Positions 37,530 to 48,216 of a DNA stretch of 64,000 bases are shown in pieces. Origin of the DNA: Planctomycetota bacterium (GTDB lineage: Bacteria > Planctomycetota > B15-G4); the NCBI GenBank assembly GCA_029259715.1, contig JAJDEP010000003.1, positions 365,370 to 429,369 on the forward strand, read 5' to 3'. The notes beneath the pieces were generated by a model. It did not search any database, was not told the DNA's origin, and was given only the letters and a program-made list of their open reading frames with translations. Numbering within the stretch: the stretch's first letter is position 1; every line of letters begins with the position of its first letter. A program made the translations under genes and the position numbers.

Positions 37530-37949
37530 ATGTTCCACATCGCCTACGTCAGCTCCGCCACCGTGAGTTTCAGCAAGCCCATGCTGGACGCGCTGCTGAA
37601 GCGCAGCCGCGACCGGAACACACGCATGGAGATCACCGGCATGCTGCTCTACGGCGACGGCAACTTCATGCAGGTCATCGAGGGCCCCGAGGAGAAGGTG
37701 CGCTCGCTCTTCCGGGTCATCGCCAAGGACCCGCGCCACAAGGACGTCTTCACCCTCTTCGAGGAACCCCTGGAGGTGCGGGAGTTCTCCGACTGGTCCA
37801 TGGCCTATCACGACGTGGAGGGCGAGGACGACGAGACCGTGCCCGGGTACAGCGACTTCCTGAACGGGTGCTGGTCCGACGGTGACGGGACGCCCGATGC
37901 CGGCAAGGCCCGCCGCATGCTCACCCGCTTCCGCGAACGCATGCGCTGA
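37530..37949 (+). CDS. BLUF blue-light photoreceptor
   Basis: The 139-residue product is a single BLUF domain with short tail. All residues of the flavin photocycle are in place: Tyr6 (HIAYVS), Asn30 (RNTRMEITG), Gln48 (FMQVIEGPEE), and Trp89 and Met91 (SDWSM). Blue light switches hydrogen bonds around FAD and the change is passed to a partner protein, since no output domain is fused. GTG at 37521 is an alternative start but ATG at 37530 matches the family. It is near the class II photolyase. Confidence 0.9.
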   Translation: MFHIAYVSSATVSFSKPMLDALLKRSRDRNTRMEITGMLLYGDGNFMQVIEGPEEKVRSLFRVIAKDPRHKDVFTLFEEPLEVREFSDWSMAYHDVEGEDDETVPGYSDFLNGCWSDGDGTPDAGKARRMLTRFRERMR

Positions 37950-38040
37950 CCGCCCGGGCCATCGCGCAAGGAGGACGGGGTACCCTGAGCACCCCGCTCC
38001 GCAGCCCTGCCGAGGATCCGCTCGACGGATCAACCGCGTG

Positions 38041-41000
38041 ATGACACTCGCCACCCGGCGCCATCGACTGTTCAGCGCCTTGGTCGTCTCGGCCATGCTC
38101 TGCACGCAGGCAGCAGCACAGGAACCGGTCCCTGCGGACGAACGCGGATTCGCCGGGACCTGGTCCACCACCACCGGCCCCCTCGAGTTGAAGCAGGAGG
38201 GCGACGCGGTCGAGGGCCTCTACACCGTCCAGGGCGCACCCGGGCACCTCGAGGGTCAGCTCGAGTCGGGCCGCCTGAACTTCCGCTACTTCGGCCCGGG
38301 CACCGACGGCGACGGCTGGTTCGAGCTGCGCGACGACGGCCGGCAACTCGACGGACGCTGGCGCTCGGACAGCGCCGCGGCCTGGCTGATCTGGACCGGG
38401 CGGCGGACATCGACGTTGGGAGCGTTGCCGGTGCTGCGGCCGGGCGAGCCGCTCGAGGACCGCATCGATGCGACGGACCCGGTCGTCGCCAGCGACGGGA
38501 CCATGTTCCACTGCCTCAACGCGTTCGTGCACGCCAAGACCTATGGCCTCGAGGCGCCGGACGCCGGCCCCTACTTCATCGACCTGCATTCGGAGGCCTT
38601 CGACGCCTACCTCGTCCTCCGGGACATCGACGGAAACGTGCTCCAAGAGGACGACGACGGGCTGGGCGCGACCCACGCACGCATCGCGGCGTCCATGCTG
38701 CAGGCGGGCCGGCGCTACCTCGTGGAGGTCTGCGCGCTCGACGGGGACTCCGGCCCCTTCGTGGTCGCCCTCCGGAGCGGGAAGGCGCCGGCGCCCCCGC
38801 CGGACCCGTCCGCCGGTCGGCGGGCGCTGTTCAAGCAAGCCCAGCACGCCCTGAGATACAGCGAAGCCGTCTTCGGCCGAGAGCACCCCGACACCGCCAC
38901 GGCCGCCGCGGGTTTCGGGTACCTGACCATCATGGACGGCCGCATGGACGAGGGCATCGCCCTGTTCGAGCGCGCCCTCGCCATCCGCGAACGAGCCCTG
39001 GGAAGCGAGCACCTGCTCACGGCCGAAGCCCTGGAGGCTCTCGGCGGCGCCCTCAACGAAGTCGGACGCAGCGCCGAGGCCCGCCCGCTCGTGGAGCGGG
39101 CGTTGCGCATCCTCGAGGACTCCCTGGAGCCCGACGACCCGCGGGTCGCCAACTGCCTGAGCACATTGGTGGGCATCCTCGGGAACCAGCGACTCTACGC
39201 CGAGGCGATCCCCCTGGCCCGGCGCGCCTATCGGATCGCCCTGCAGCGCCTCGGCCCTGACGAACCCTTCACGGCCTTCCTCGCGATGAAACTGGGCCTC
39301 GCCAGTCAGGTCGAGGGCCGCTTCGACGAGGCACGCGGGTGGTTCGACGAGGCGATCCGCGTCCTCGCTGCCACGCCCGGATACCAGCGACACGCGATCA
39401 TGGCCCACGACGGACTGGGCCGTTTGCTCACGGAGCAAGGCCTGTTCATCGAGGCCCGCGCCGTCTTGGAGCGCAGTCTGCGCATCAGCGAGGAGGCCTA
39501 TGGCCCCGAGCACGTCTACACCGCGAAGGCCCTGCGCAGCCTGTCGGCTCCGCTCCGCTCGATGGGGCTCGACGCCGAGGCACGCCCCCTGTTCGAGCGC
39601 GCGCTGCGCATCTCCGAGCAGAGCTACGGTTTCCTACATCCCGACACGGCCGCATGCCTGAACGACCTCGCGCAACTGCTCGCCGACCAGGGCGAGACCG
39701 AGGCCGCCTTCGAGCACGCCCGCCGGGCCATCGCGTCCACCGAGGCGCGCGTCGAGCGCACACTGCCCGGCCTGACCGAGAGCGAACGGCTGAGATTCGC
39801 GAGCCAGATCCGCTCGACGCTCGAGCTGTACTTCAGCCTCGCCCCGCTGGTCCCGGGGGCCGCCGGAAGCACGAGCTACGCGCGCCTGCTCGCCTGGAAG
39901 GGACAGGTGTCGCGCAGCCTGCTCGCAGCGGAGACACCCCGGACCGCCGCGGAGCAGGCTCTCCTGGAACGGTTGCGCCGGGCCCAGAGACGCCTCTCGG
40001 ACAGCTATTACGCGGCCGGGCCCGTCGATCCGAAGGCTCACCGGCAGACCCTCGAAGCACTGCGCAAGGAGAGCAACGCGCTCGAATTGCAGCTCGTACG
40101 CCTGCGGGCCGCCGACACGCCCACCCGCGCACCTGAGGTCGCCGGCGGGCCGCTGGTGGCGCTGGCGCGGGGCCTGCCGCCGCATGCCGTCGTGGTCGAT
40201 TTCTTCGTGCACCGTCTCTACCGGCCCGCGGCACCCGACGCCAACGCCGAATCCGACGCGGACCGCCGTCCCGGGAACTGGTCCGCTCCCCGGCTCACGG
40301 CCTGGGTGGTGCGCGCAGGCGCCGCAGGGGCCGACGTCGTGCAGGTCGACCTCGGCGACGCCGCCGTCATCGAAGCGGCGACGGAGCGTTTCCTCGCCGA
40401 CGTCGTGACGCACCGCGCCGTCTCGCGCGGCGTCGCGGTGGCGACCCGTCGCCAGCAAGCCGCGCACGAGCCGGACCCGTCGGCGCTCGAGCTCACCCGG
40501 CTGCTCTGGGATCCGCTGCGCGACGCGGTCGGCGACAGCGAACTCGTCCTGCTCTCGCCCGACTCCTTCCTCGGTACCCTGCCGTTCGAGACGCTGCAGC
40601 GGGCAGACGGCAGCTACCTGATCGAGCACCGCGGATTCGCCTACCTCCAGGACATGGCCAGCCTGCCCCACCAGCTGGACGTTGGGGACACCCGCGAGCC
40701 GAACTTGCTGCTCGTGGGCGGCATCGACTATGGCGAGCGTCAGGCCCTGACGGCTGCGCCGGTCTCTGCGGGGACCGGCCGCCACGCCGTCGCGAATCGT
40801 GGGAGCTTCGCGACCCGCTGGCCGGCGCTTGCCGCGACACGGCACGAGGCCGACGTCATCGCAAGGCTGCATGCGCGGACCGTCGGTGAAGGGATCGAGC
40901 TGACGCTGCTGGACGGAGGCGCGGCCACCGAGGAGCGCATCAAGCAGGAGCTGCCCCGACACCGCTTCGTCCACCTGGCCACCCACGGCTACTTCCAACC

Positions 41001-41532
41001 TGAGGGGCTGCCCTCGCTGTGGGGCGCAGCGCAGGAACAGTCGCAGGGGATCGGGACGGCACCCCGCGGCCCCACCGGGAGCGAGGCCCGTATCACGGGG
41101 TTGTTGCCCGGTCTGCTCTCGGGTCTGGTCTGCTCGGGTGCCAACGCGCCCCCGGACGCCGCGCGGGACAACGGCCTGCTCACGGCGGAGGAAGTGCGGC
41201 TGCTCGATCTCATTCGCTGCGAGCTGGTCGTGCTCTCCGCGTGCGAGACGGCCCTCGGACGGCCCGAGTCCGGCGAAGGCATGCTGGGCCTGCGCCGGGC
41301 CTTCCAGCAGGCGGGCGCAACGACGGTGGTGAGTTCACTCTGGTCGGTGGATGACATCGCCACCGCCGGGTTGATGACGGCGTTCTACCGCAACCTTTGG
41401 GACGGCCGCATGGGCAAGCTCGCGGCGCTGCGCCGGGCGCAACTCGACATGCTGGCGCGCAACCGGGAGCAGTTCGGAGAGGGCCTGCCCGCGACCTGGG
41501 GCGCCTTCGTGCTCAGCGGCGACTGGCGCTGA
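38041..41532 (+). CDS. Secreted PPC-TPR-CHAT protein (caspase-like peptidase)
   Basis: The 1163-residue product has a signal peptide (cleaved after Ala-Ala-Ala-Gln), a beta region, a PPC-like domain (GPYFIDLHSEAFDAYLVL, about residues 165-255), eight or so TPR repeats of the HPDTA-type (about 280-570), a helical linker and a C-terminal CHAT domain with the dyad His982 (LATHGYF) and Cys1068 (LSACETALG). CHAT peptidases are caspase relatives. The full domain series with export signal suggests a protease that acts outside the cytoplasm. No partner gene or CRISPR lies near. GTG at 38038 is an alternative start. Confidence 0.9.
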   Translation: MTLATRRHRLFSALVVSAMLCTQAAAQEPVPADERGFAGTWSTTTGPLELKQEGDAVEGLYTVQGAPGHLEGQLESGRLNFRYFGPGTDGDGWFELRDDGRQLDGRWRSDSAAAWLIWTGRRTSTLGALPVLRPGEPLEDRIDATDPVVASDGTMFHCLNAFVHAKTYGLEAPDAGPYFIDLHSEAFDAYLVLRDIDGNVLQEDDDGLGATHARIAASMLQAGRRYLVEVCALDGDSGPFVVALRSGKAPAPPPDPSAGRRALFKQAQHALRYSEAVFGREHPDTATAAAGFGYLTIMDGRMDEGIALFERALAIRERALGSEHLLTAEALEALGGALNEVGRSAEARPLVERALRILEDSLEPDDPRVANCLSTLVGILGNQRLYAEAIPLARRAYRIALQRLGPDEPFTAFLAMKLGLASQVEGRFDEARGWFDEAIRVLAATPGYQRHAIMAHDGLGRLLTEQGLFIEARAVLERSLRISEEAYGPEHVYTAKALRSLSAPLRSMGLDAEARPLFERALRISEQSYGFLHPDTAACLNDLAQLLADQGETEAAFEHARRAIASTEARVERTLPGLTESERLRFASQIRSTLELYFSLAPLVPGAAGSTSYARLLAWKGQVSRSLLAAETPRTAAEQALLERLRRAQRRLSDSYYAAGPVDPKAHRQTLEALRKESNALELQLVRLRAADTPTRAPEVAGGPLVALARGLPPHAVVVDFFVHRLYRPAAPDANAESDADRRPGNWSAPRLTAWVVRAGAAGADVVQVDLGDAAVIEAATERFLADVVTHRAVSRGVAVATRRQQAAHEPDPSALELTRLLWDPLRDAVGDSELVLLSPDSFLGTLPFETLQRADGSYLIEHRGFAYLQDMASLPHQLDVGDTREPNLLLVGGIDYGERQALTAAPVSAGTGRHAVANRGSFATRWPALAATRHEADVIARLHARTVGEGIELTLLDGGAATEERIKQELPRHRFVHLATHGYFQPEGLPSLWGAAQEQSQGIGTAPRGPTGSEARITGLLPGLLSGLVCSGANAPPDAARDNGLLTAEEVRLLDLIRCELVVLSACETALGRPESGEGMLGLRRAFQQAGATTVVSSLWSVDDIATAGLMTAFYRNLWDGRMGKLAALRRAQLDMLARNREQFGEGLPATWGAFVLSGDWR

Positions 41533-41560
41533 CCGCATCGGCAGGCGCGCGGGGTTGGCT

Positions 41561-41575
41561 GCGCAAACGGTGCGC
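41561..41575 (-). terminator. Small hairpin at the stop of the minus-strand gene
   Basis: GCGCA pairs with TGCGC around AACGG between two convergent stops. It is short and lacks a T run. Confidence 0.2.
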
Positions 41576-42576
41576 TACGGCGTGGTCGCCTTCACCGCGT
41601 TGCTGAGGGTGATCGCCGCCGGAACCGAGAGGTCCTCGATGAGCATCTGGATCCAGATCTCTGTTCCCGTGGGCACATTGGTCGGCCACGTCGAGGACGT
41701 GGAGAAGCCGCCGGCCCCGTCGCTGAAGAGCAGCAACTGGACCTGCGGCGGCACGGGGTAGACCGTCCCGCCCAGCGCGGCCAGCGGCGTCGAGGCGAAC
41801 GACAGCCACAGCAGCATGGGCGCGCTCGGCGCCGCCTGGGTCAGGTCGAGGGCCACCGTCGAGTTGGGGACGAGCGAGCCGGACGCCGCGAGTGCGGGCA
41901 GCCCCGCCACGCCGGGCGCGCCGCCGCCGAGGTCTTCCCAGGTCAGTCGCTTCAACTGGAAGCCGTTGAACGCGGCGCCGGGGTTGGTCGCCCCGCCGGG
42001 CGGGATGGCGACATGCCATCCGATGGAACCGGACGTCACCTCGATGATGTCCCGGGAGTACGTCACGCCTTCGGCGTGGCTGCCCGTCCACGAACCGCCC
42101 ACCAGCGTGTTGCCCGGGTGGAAGTCGTAGTTCACCCGCTGGTCGACGCCCGGATTACCGGGCATCCAGGCGTAGGTGATCACCTCGTAGGTGCCGTTGG
42201 CCAGGCCGTTCAGGTAGGGACAGGTCGCCAGCGAGGTGGAATGCGTGGCGAGGTAGTCCTCGAGCAGGATGGCGTCGTCGCCCGACACGGACGCGTCGGC
42301 GACGTCATAATTGTCCATGCCGCCGAACTGGTGGAAGCCCACCGTGGTCAGGTTGCCGTCGATGTCCACCAGGAACACGTCGTCGATGTGCGGGCCCGGC
42401 GTGAAGGGCGGCGTGTGCTGGGCGGTGACGCTGTTCCAGTGGCCCGCCTGCCCGGCGCCCGCGTAGCTCGAGGAGGGCGCCGTCGAGCCCACCGGACCGA
42501 CGTCCACGTTGAAGTCCTGGGCCGCGACCGCGGTCGCGAGCGTGAACCAGCACAGCCCGACGATGGTCATCCGCAT
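41575..42576 (-). CDS. Secreted protein with planctomycete C-terminal domain
   Basis: The 333-residue product has a signal peptide (AVAAQ) and a beta-rich body with no recognised enzyme motif (GTYEVITYAWMPGNP and EGVTYSRDIIEV are typical of carbohydrate-binding or jelly-roll-like folds). The last 110 residues (DNA about 41578-41915) carry the domain shared with the proteins at 28982 and 49739: LPALAASGSLVPNSTVALDL, AAPSAPMLLWLS, GGTVYPVPP, STWP, IWIQMLIEDLSVP and a final KATTP. GGGGAGAAGG precedes the ATG. It is convergent with the CHAT gene. Confidence 0.75.
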   Translation of the reverse strand: MRMTIVGLCWFTLATAVAAQDFNVDVGPVGSTAPSSSYAGAGQAGHWNSVTAQHTPPFTPGPHIDDVFLVDIDGNLTTVGFHQFGGMDNYDVADASVSGDDAILLEDYLATHSTSLATCPYLNGLANGTYEVITYAWMPGNPGVDQRVNYDFHPGNTLVGGSWTGSHAEGVTYSRDIIEVTSGSIGWHVAIPPGGATNPGAAFNGFQLKRLTWEDLGGGAPGVAGLPALAASGSLVPNSTVALDLTQAAPSAPMLLWLSFASTPLAALGGTVYPVPPQVQLLLFSDGAGGFSTSSTWPTNVPTGTEIWIQMLIEDLSVPAAITLSNAVKATTP

Positions 42577-42716
42577 GGCGCCTTCTCCCCGCTGCTTGGA
42601 TGAGGATTTCGAGACAGGCGCTGCACGTCGCCCGCGGTCGCCAAACTAGCGCACCGGCCCGGATCCCGACAGGGGCGCCTCGCCAGGGGGCGTGAACAGC
42701 CGGACTCGACCGCATC

Positions 42717-42738
42717 CCGGATCCAACGATCGATCCGG
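42717..42738. other. Perfect 7-base inverted repeat
   Basis: CCGGATC and GATCCGG with an 8-base spacer, in a divergent intergenic region. It could be an operator or hairpin. Confidence 0.35.
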
Positions 42739-42895
42739 ATTCTCTGGACCACGTCGGAGCGCCGGAGCATGGTCGACGACAGCGGCACGCCGAGCGCGGG
42801 GGTCGTGCCACCGGGAGCCCTCACCTCCGGTCTGCAAAAGATGAGCCGGAAGACTCCCAACAAGCGCATGGACGGGGCGATGTGACCCGCTCTCG

Positions 42896-42901
42896 AGGAG
42901 G
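42896..42901 (+). promoter_or_regulatory. Shine-Dalgarno sequence of a 56-residue protein
   Basis: AGGAGG lies 6 bases before the ATG at 42908, an ideal match and spacing. Confidence 0.65.
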
Positions 42902-42907
42902 AGATCG

Positions 42908-43078
42908 ATGAGACTGATTCAGGTGTGCTTGTTCGTTCTGGCCGGTGCAGCCCTGATCGCCGCGCTGTTCTTCATCGGCACCGACACCGCCCTGGATCTG
43001 TGGCGAGCAGGGATGGCCTGTCTCGCGCTCGACATCGTCGCCATCATGCTCTGGCCCGGCTCTCCCGAGAGGGGCTGA
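42908..43078 (+). CDS. Small membrane protein, 56 residues
   Basis: The reading frame begins MRLIQVCLFVLAGAALIAALF and ends in GSPERG. It has two hydrophobic stretches (about residues 4-22 and 36-50) joined by a GTDTALDLWRAG turn, so it looks like a two-helix hairpin membrane protein. A perfect Shine-Dalgarno sequence precedes it. No family is recognised. It lies alone between the secreted protein and the arylsulfotransferase-like gene. Confidence 0.6.
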   Translation: MRLIQVCLFVLAGAALIAALFFIGTDTALDLWRAGMACLALDIVAIMLWPGSPERG

Positions 43079-43251
43079 GCGCCATCCGAGTCGTAGGCGG
43101 TCGGCCGTGGAGGGGGCGCTCCCTGGCGGACAGGAGGCATCCATCCAAGCGAGGACGTCCGGCATCGTACCGTCGGGGTCCCGGAACCCCACGGACGAGA
43201 AGAGGACATCACGGAGCCCGAGGGAACGCAGGCTCCGCTCCATGACGGTCT

Positions 43252-43280
43252 CGGAGGTCCGGGCCGAGGGCCGACCTCCG
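43252..43280 (-). terminator. Hairpin after the arylsulfotransferase-like gene
   Basis: CGGAGGTC and GACCTCCG form a perfect 8-base stem around a 13-base loop that can itself pair GGCC with GGCC. It lies just beyond the minus-strand stop at 43288. No T run. Confidence 0.4.
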
Positions 43281-43287
43281 GTGGTCG

Positions 43288-44541
43288 TCAGTCGCCCGTG
43301 CCCAGCCTGTCCCAAGTGTCGCTGTCGATGCGAATCATGCGGAAGATCGAGGCCCGCTGGGTCCCTTCGTCCTTCATGAAGGGGTTCAGGTACTGCCAGA
43401 CGATCTCGCCCTCACGCGTGAGCTCGAAGACGCGACCCCGGCTCGAGTGGGTCACGATCACGTTGCCGTTGGGCAGCTTCTGGCTGCCCCCGCGGCGCCG
43501 CGCTCGGAAGGACTCGGGGGGATCGGCGACGTATTCCCACACGATCTCGTCGGTGCGCGGGTCAACCTCGACGATGCGGCTGTAGACACGCCCATCGGCG
43601 CGGTTGTCGAAGATGAGGACCGTGTCGTCCGCGGTGAGGGTGGGGTGATGCTGCCGGCTGAGTTCGCCGGCGCCCCAGGTCCACTTGATCTCGCGTGTCT
43701 CCAGGTCCACGAAGGCCACCGTGTTGATCTCGCGGATGCTCGTGAGGATGTCCCCGCGCGCGCACACGCCGGGAATGTCCCGATCGACGATCTCGATGCT
43801 GTTGGTGTGGAAGCAGTCCATGCTCTCCAGCTCGTCGCGCCCGGTCAGGCTCCACCACCAGCCGGTCTCGTCGTCGATCAGGCTCTTGCGCTCCTCCGAG
43901 ACGAGGTGGCCGAAGAGATCGGAGACCCAGATGCGCTCGACGACCTCGCCGTCGGGGCGGATCCGGGCGAAGTAGTCGTCCACGATGGGCAACTCCGGGC
44001 CGTCGCCGAGCGCGACCTCGCGCAACTCGCGCCCGATGACGATCACGTCGCCATCGAGCGTCTCGTTCAGATCGTGATGGGAGCGCATGGGCACCGACCA
44101 CACCACGTTCGAGTCGAGATCCAGGCGCGACGCATGACGCTCCTTCGAGACGGCGAGGACGTCGCCGTTCGGGAGCAGGCGGGCGTGCTGCCACTCCCCG
44201 ATCAGTTCGGGCGCTCGCCAGCGGTGTACGAGCTCGCCCTCCATGTCGATCAGGAAGGCCGCGTTCTGCCCCTGCGGCGCGAAAAGGTTGTAGCCGGGCC
44301 AGACCCGATCCGGCTCGTGATGCACCACGCCCATGCCGTCGGCCGGATCGGCCTCGACCCAGTCCAGGTAGCCCAGCTCCCTGAGGAACGACTCGCGCCG
44401 GTCGGCGTCGGGATCCAGGTTCAGGTCGTCCCGGTCCATCTCGTCCCGGTCCAGGCCCGCATCCGCCGACGCGGCGCTCTCCTCCCCGCAACCCACCAGG
44501 CCGAGAGCGACCGTGAGACAGAGCGCGAGGCGCCAGATCAT
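43288..44541 (-). CDS. Arylsulfotransferase-like (ASST) lipoprotein
   Basis: The 417-residue product has a lipobox (LGLVGCGEE) after a short signal, a linker rich in Asp and Arg (DRDEMDRDDLNLDPDADRR) and a beta-propeller of the arylsulfotransferase type: GYNLFAPQ, LIDMEGELVHRW, ARLLPNGDVLAVSKE, HHDLNETLDGDVIVI, HTNSIEIVDR, HHPTLTADDTVLIFDN, LPNGNVIVTHSSRGRVFEL. True ASST enzymes move sulfate between phenols through an active-site His. Several His are conserved here but I cannot assign the catalytic one. The ATG at 44541 lacks a Shine-Dalgarno sequence. Confidence 0.75.
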   Translation of the reverse strand: MIWRLALCLTVALGLVGCGEESAASADAGLDRDEMDRDDLNLDPDADRRESFLRELGYLDWVEADPADGMGVVHHEPDRVWPGYNLFAPQGQNAAFLIDMEGELVHRWRAPELIGEWQHARLLPNGDVLAVSKERHASRLDLDSNVVWSVPMRSHHDLNETLDGDVIVIGRELREVALGDGPELPIVDDYFARIRPDGEVVERIWVSDLFGHLVSEERKSLIDDETGWWWSLTGRDELESMDCFHTNSIEIVDRDIPGVCARGDILTSIREINTVAFVDLETREIKWTWGAGELSRQHHPTLTADDTVLIFDNRADGRVYSRIVEVDPRTDEIVWEYVADPPESFRARRRGGSQKLPNGNVIVTHSSRGRVFELTREGEIVWQYLNPFMKDEGTQRASIFRMIRIDSDTWDRLGTGD

Positions 44542-44583
44542 GGAGGCTGAACCCTGAGGAGGACCCGGAGCGAAACTGCGCGG

Positions 44584-44589
44584 ATCATA
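44584..44589 (-). promoter_or_regulatory. TATGAT -10 box for the arylsulfotransferase-like gene
   Basis: On the minus strand TATGAT (5 of 6) lies 42 bases before the ATG at 44541. The -35 region (TTCGGG at 17 bases) is weak. Confidence 0.4.
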
Positions 44590-44675
44590 CCGCACCTGAG
44601 ACCCGCCCCGAAGACGGCCGAGCCGGCGTCGACAGTCTCGATGGCAGCGCGCATTCGCCCACCGTCTTGATGACG

Positions 44676-44753
44676 TGGTGACCCCAACGGGATTCGAACC
44701 CGTGTTGCCAGGATGAAAACCTGGTGTCCTAGACCTGACTAGACGATGGGGCC
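44676..44753 (-). tRNA. tRNA-Glu (TTC)
   Basis: The minus strand folds as a complete tRNA: acceptor GGCCCCA/TGGGGTC, anticodon stem CCAGG/CCTGG with loop TTTTCAT (anticodon TTC, reads GAA), T stem ACGGG/CCCGT with loop TTCGAAT. Discriminator A at 44679 is followed by an encoded CCA (44678-44676). Confidence 0.96.
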
Positions 44754-44755
44754 GC

Positions 44756-44775
44756 CGGGCGGACGCGCACGCCCG
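44756..44775 (-). terminator. Hairpin between phosphoesterase and tRNA-Glu
   Basis: CGGGCG and CGCCCG pair around an 8-base loop just 5' of the tRNA and downstream of the phosphoesterase stop. No T run. Confidence 0.3.
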
Positions 44776-44800
44776 CCGATGGACGCGGGATCATAAGCCC

Positions 44801-45589
44801 TCAGGCCTCGCAGATCAGCACCGGTGCGAAGTCGATCCAATCGCACGCGGTGAGGTGGTAGCGCACCCCTCGGGCCTCCCCGCCGATGCGCGCCCGCTGG
44901 CCCTCGTCGAGGCTGTGGAGATGGCCGAAGACCACATGGTCGATGCCGGCCGCCTCGAAGCGTTCGGTGAGCTCGTTGGCCGGCAGGTCGGGCCCTACCG
45001 GCGGATAGTGGGTCAGGGCGATGCGCACGATCGCGCCGCCCGATCCTCCGGACGCCGACTTCCCGGCCTCCGTGCGCATGGCCTCGAGCGCCCGGTCGAG
45101 GCGTCCCACCTCGCGGGTGTAGACCTTGAGCGAGGCCGCAGCGTCCGCTTCGCTCAGCTCGGCCGAGATGGGCTCGCCCTGCCAGACGATCAGGTCGTGG
45201 TAGCTGACCCCGGGGACGTCCCACAGGCGCGTGCCGCCGATGACCACGTCGCCCACCCGGACGGCGTCGCCCTCAACGGCGAACAGGCCCGCGGGCAGCT
45301 GCGCGCGGACCTTGTTGCGCGAGGTCCACCAGTGCTCGTGGTTGCCCTTGAGCAGCACCTTGGTGCCGGGACGCGCGGCGATCCAGGCCAGGTCGGGCGC
45401 CACCGTGGTGAAGTCCCGCGCCCAGGAGATGTCGCCGGGCACGAGCACGAGATCGTCGGGTCCCACGGTGGCGTCCCAGGCCGTCGCCATCTTGTCGGCG
45501 TGCCCGACCCACTGGGGCCCGAACATGTCCATGGCCTTGCCCGGTGTGCCGAGGGCCAGGTGGGGATCGGAGAGTGCGAAGACGCGCAT
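44801..45589 (-). CDS. Calcineurin-like metallophosphoesterase
   Basis: The 262-residue product has the full set of metallophosphoesterase motifs: SDPHLALG (D-x-H near residue 8), VPGDISWARD (GD), LKGNHEHWW (GNHE), ALTHYPP and VFGHLHS (GHxH). It hydrolyses a phosphoester or phosphodiester with two metals. The exact substrate is not evident. It is probably cytosolic, as no signal is present. The ATG at 45589 follows AGGGAAA weakly. It is divergent from the YyaL gene, 38 bases away, and followed by tRNA-Glu. Confidence 0.9.
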   Translation of the reverse strand: MRVFALSDPHLALGTPGKAMDMFGPQWVGHADKMATAWDATVGPDDLVLVPGDISWARDFTTVAPDLAWIAARPGTKVLLKGNHEHWWTSRNKVRAQLPAGLFAVEGDAVRVGDVVIGGTRLWDVPGVSYHDLIVWQGEPISAELSEADAAASLKVYTREVGRLDRALEAMRTEAGKSASGGSGGAIVRIALTHYPPVGPDLPANELTERFEAAGIDHVVFGHLHSLDEGQRARIGGEARGVRYHLTACDWIDFAPVLICEA

Positions 45590-45615
45590 TGGGTTTCCCT
45601 GCCCGGACCCATGCC

Positions 45616-45621
45616 TAGGAT
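45616..45621 (+). promoter_or_regulatory. TAGGAT -10-like box before the YyaL-type gene
   Basis: TAGGAT ends 6 bases before the ATG at 45628. It is part of CCTAGG, which also faces the divergent phosphoesterase gene. Confidence 0.4.
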
Positions 45622-45627
45622 GGAGCC

Positions 45628-48216
<2,589 letters not shown>

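Larger units (their letters stand above)
42577..42907. other. Non-coding stretch between divergent genes
   Basis: These 331 bases hold no convincing gene. An inverted repeat CCGGATC/GATCCGG (42717-42723 and 42732-42738, 8-base spacer) lies near the middle and could be an operator. The Shine-Dalgarno sequence of the secreted protein gene lies at the left edge and that of the small membrane protein at the right edge. Confidence 0.5.

Noticed and set aside
38041..41532. CRISPR- or gasdermin-linked CHAT defence system
   Set aside because: No repeats, cas genes or pore-forming partner lie near, and the protein carries an export signal.
43107..43379. Cys/Arg-rich open frame after the small membrane protein
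   Set aside because: No Shine-Dalgarno sequence, no hydrophobic or domain signal, and it runs into the minus-strand arylsulfotransferase-like gene.
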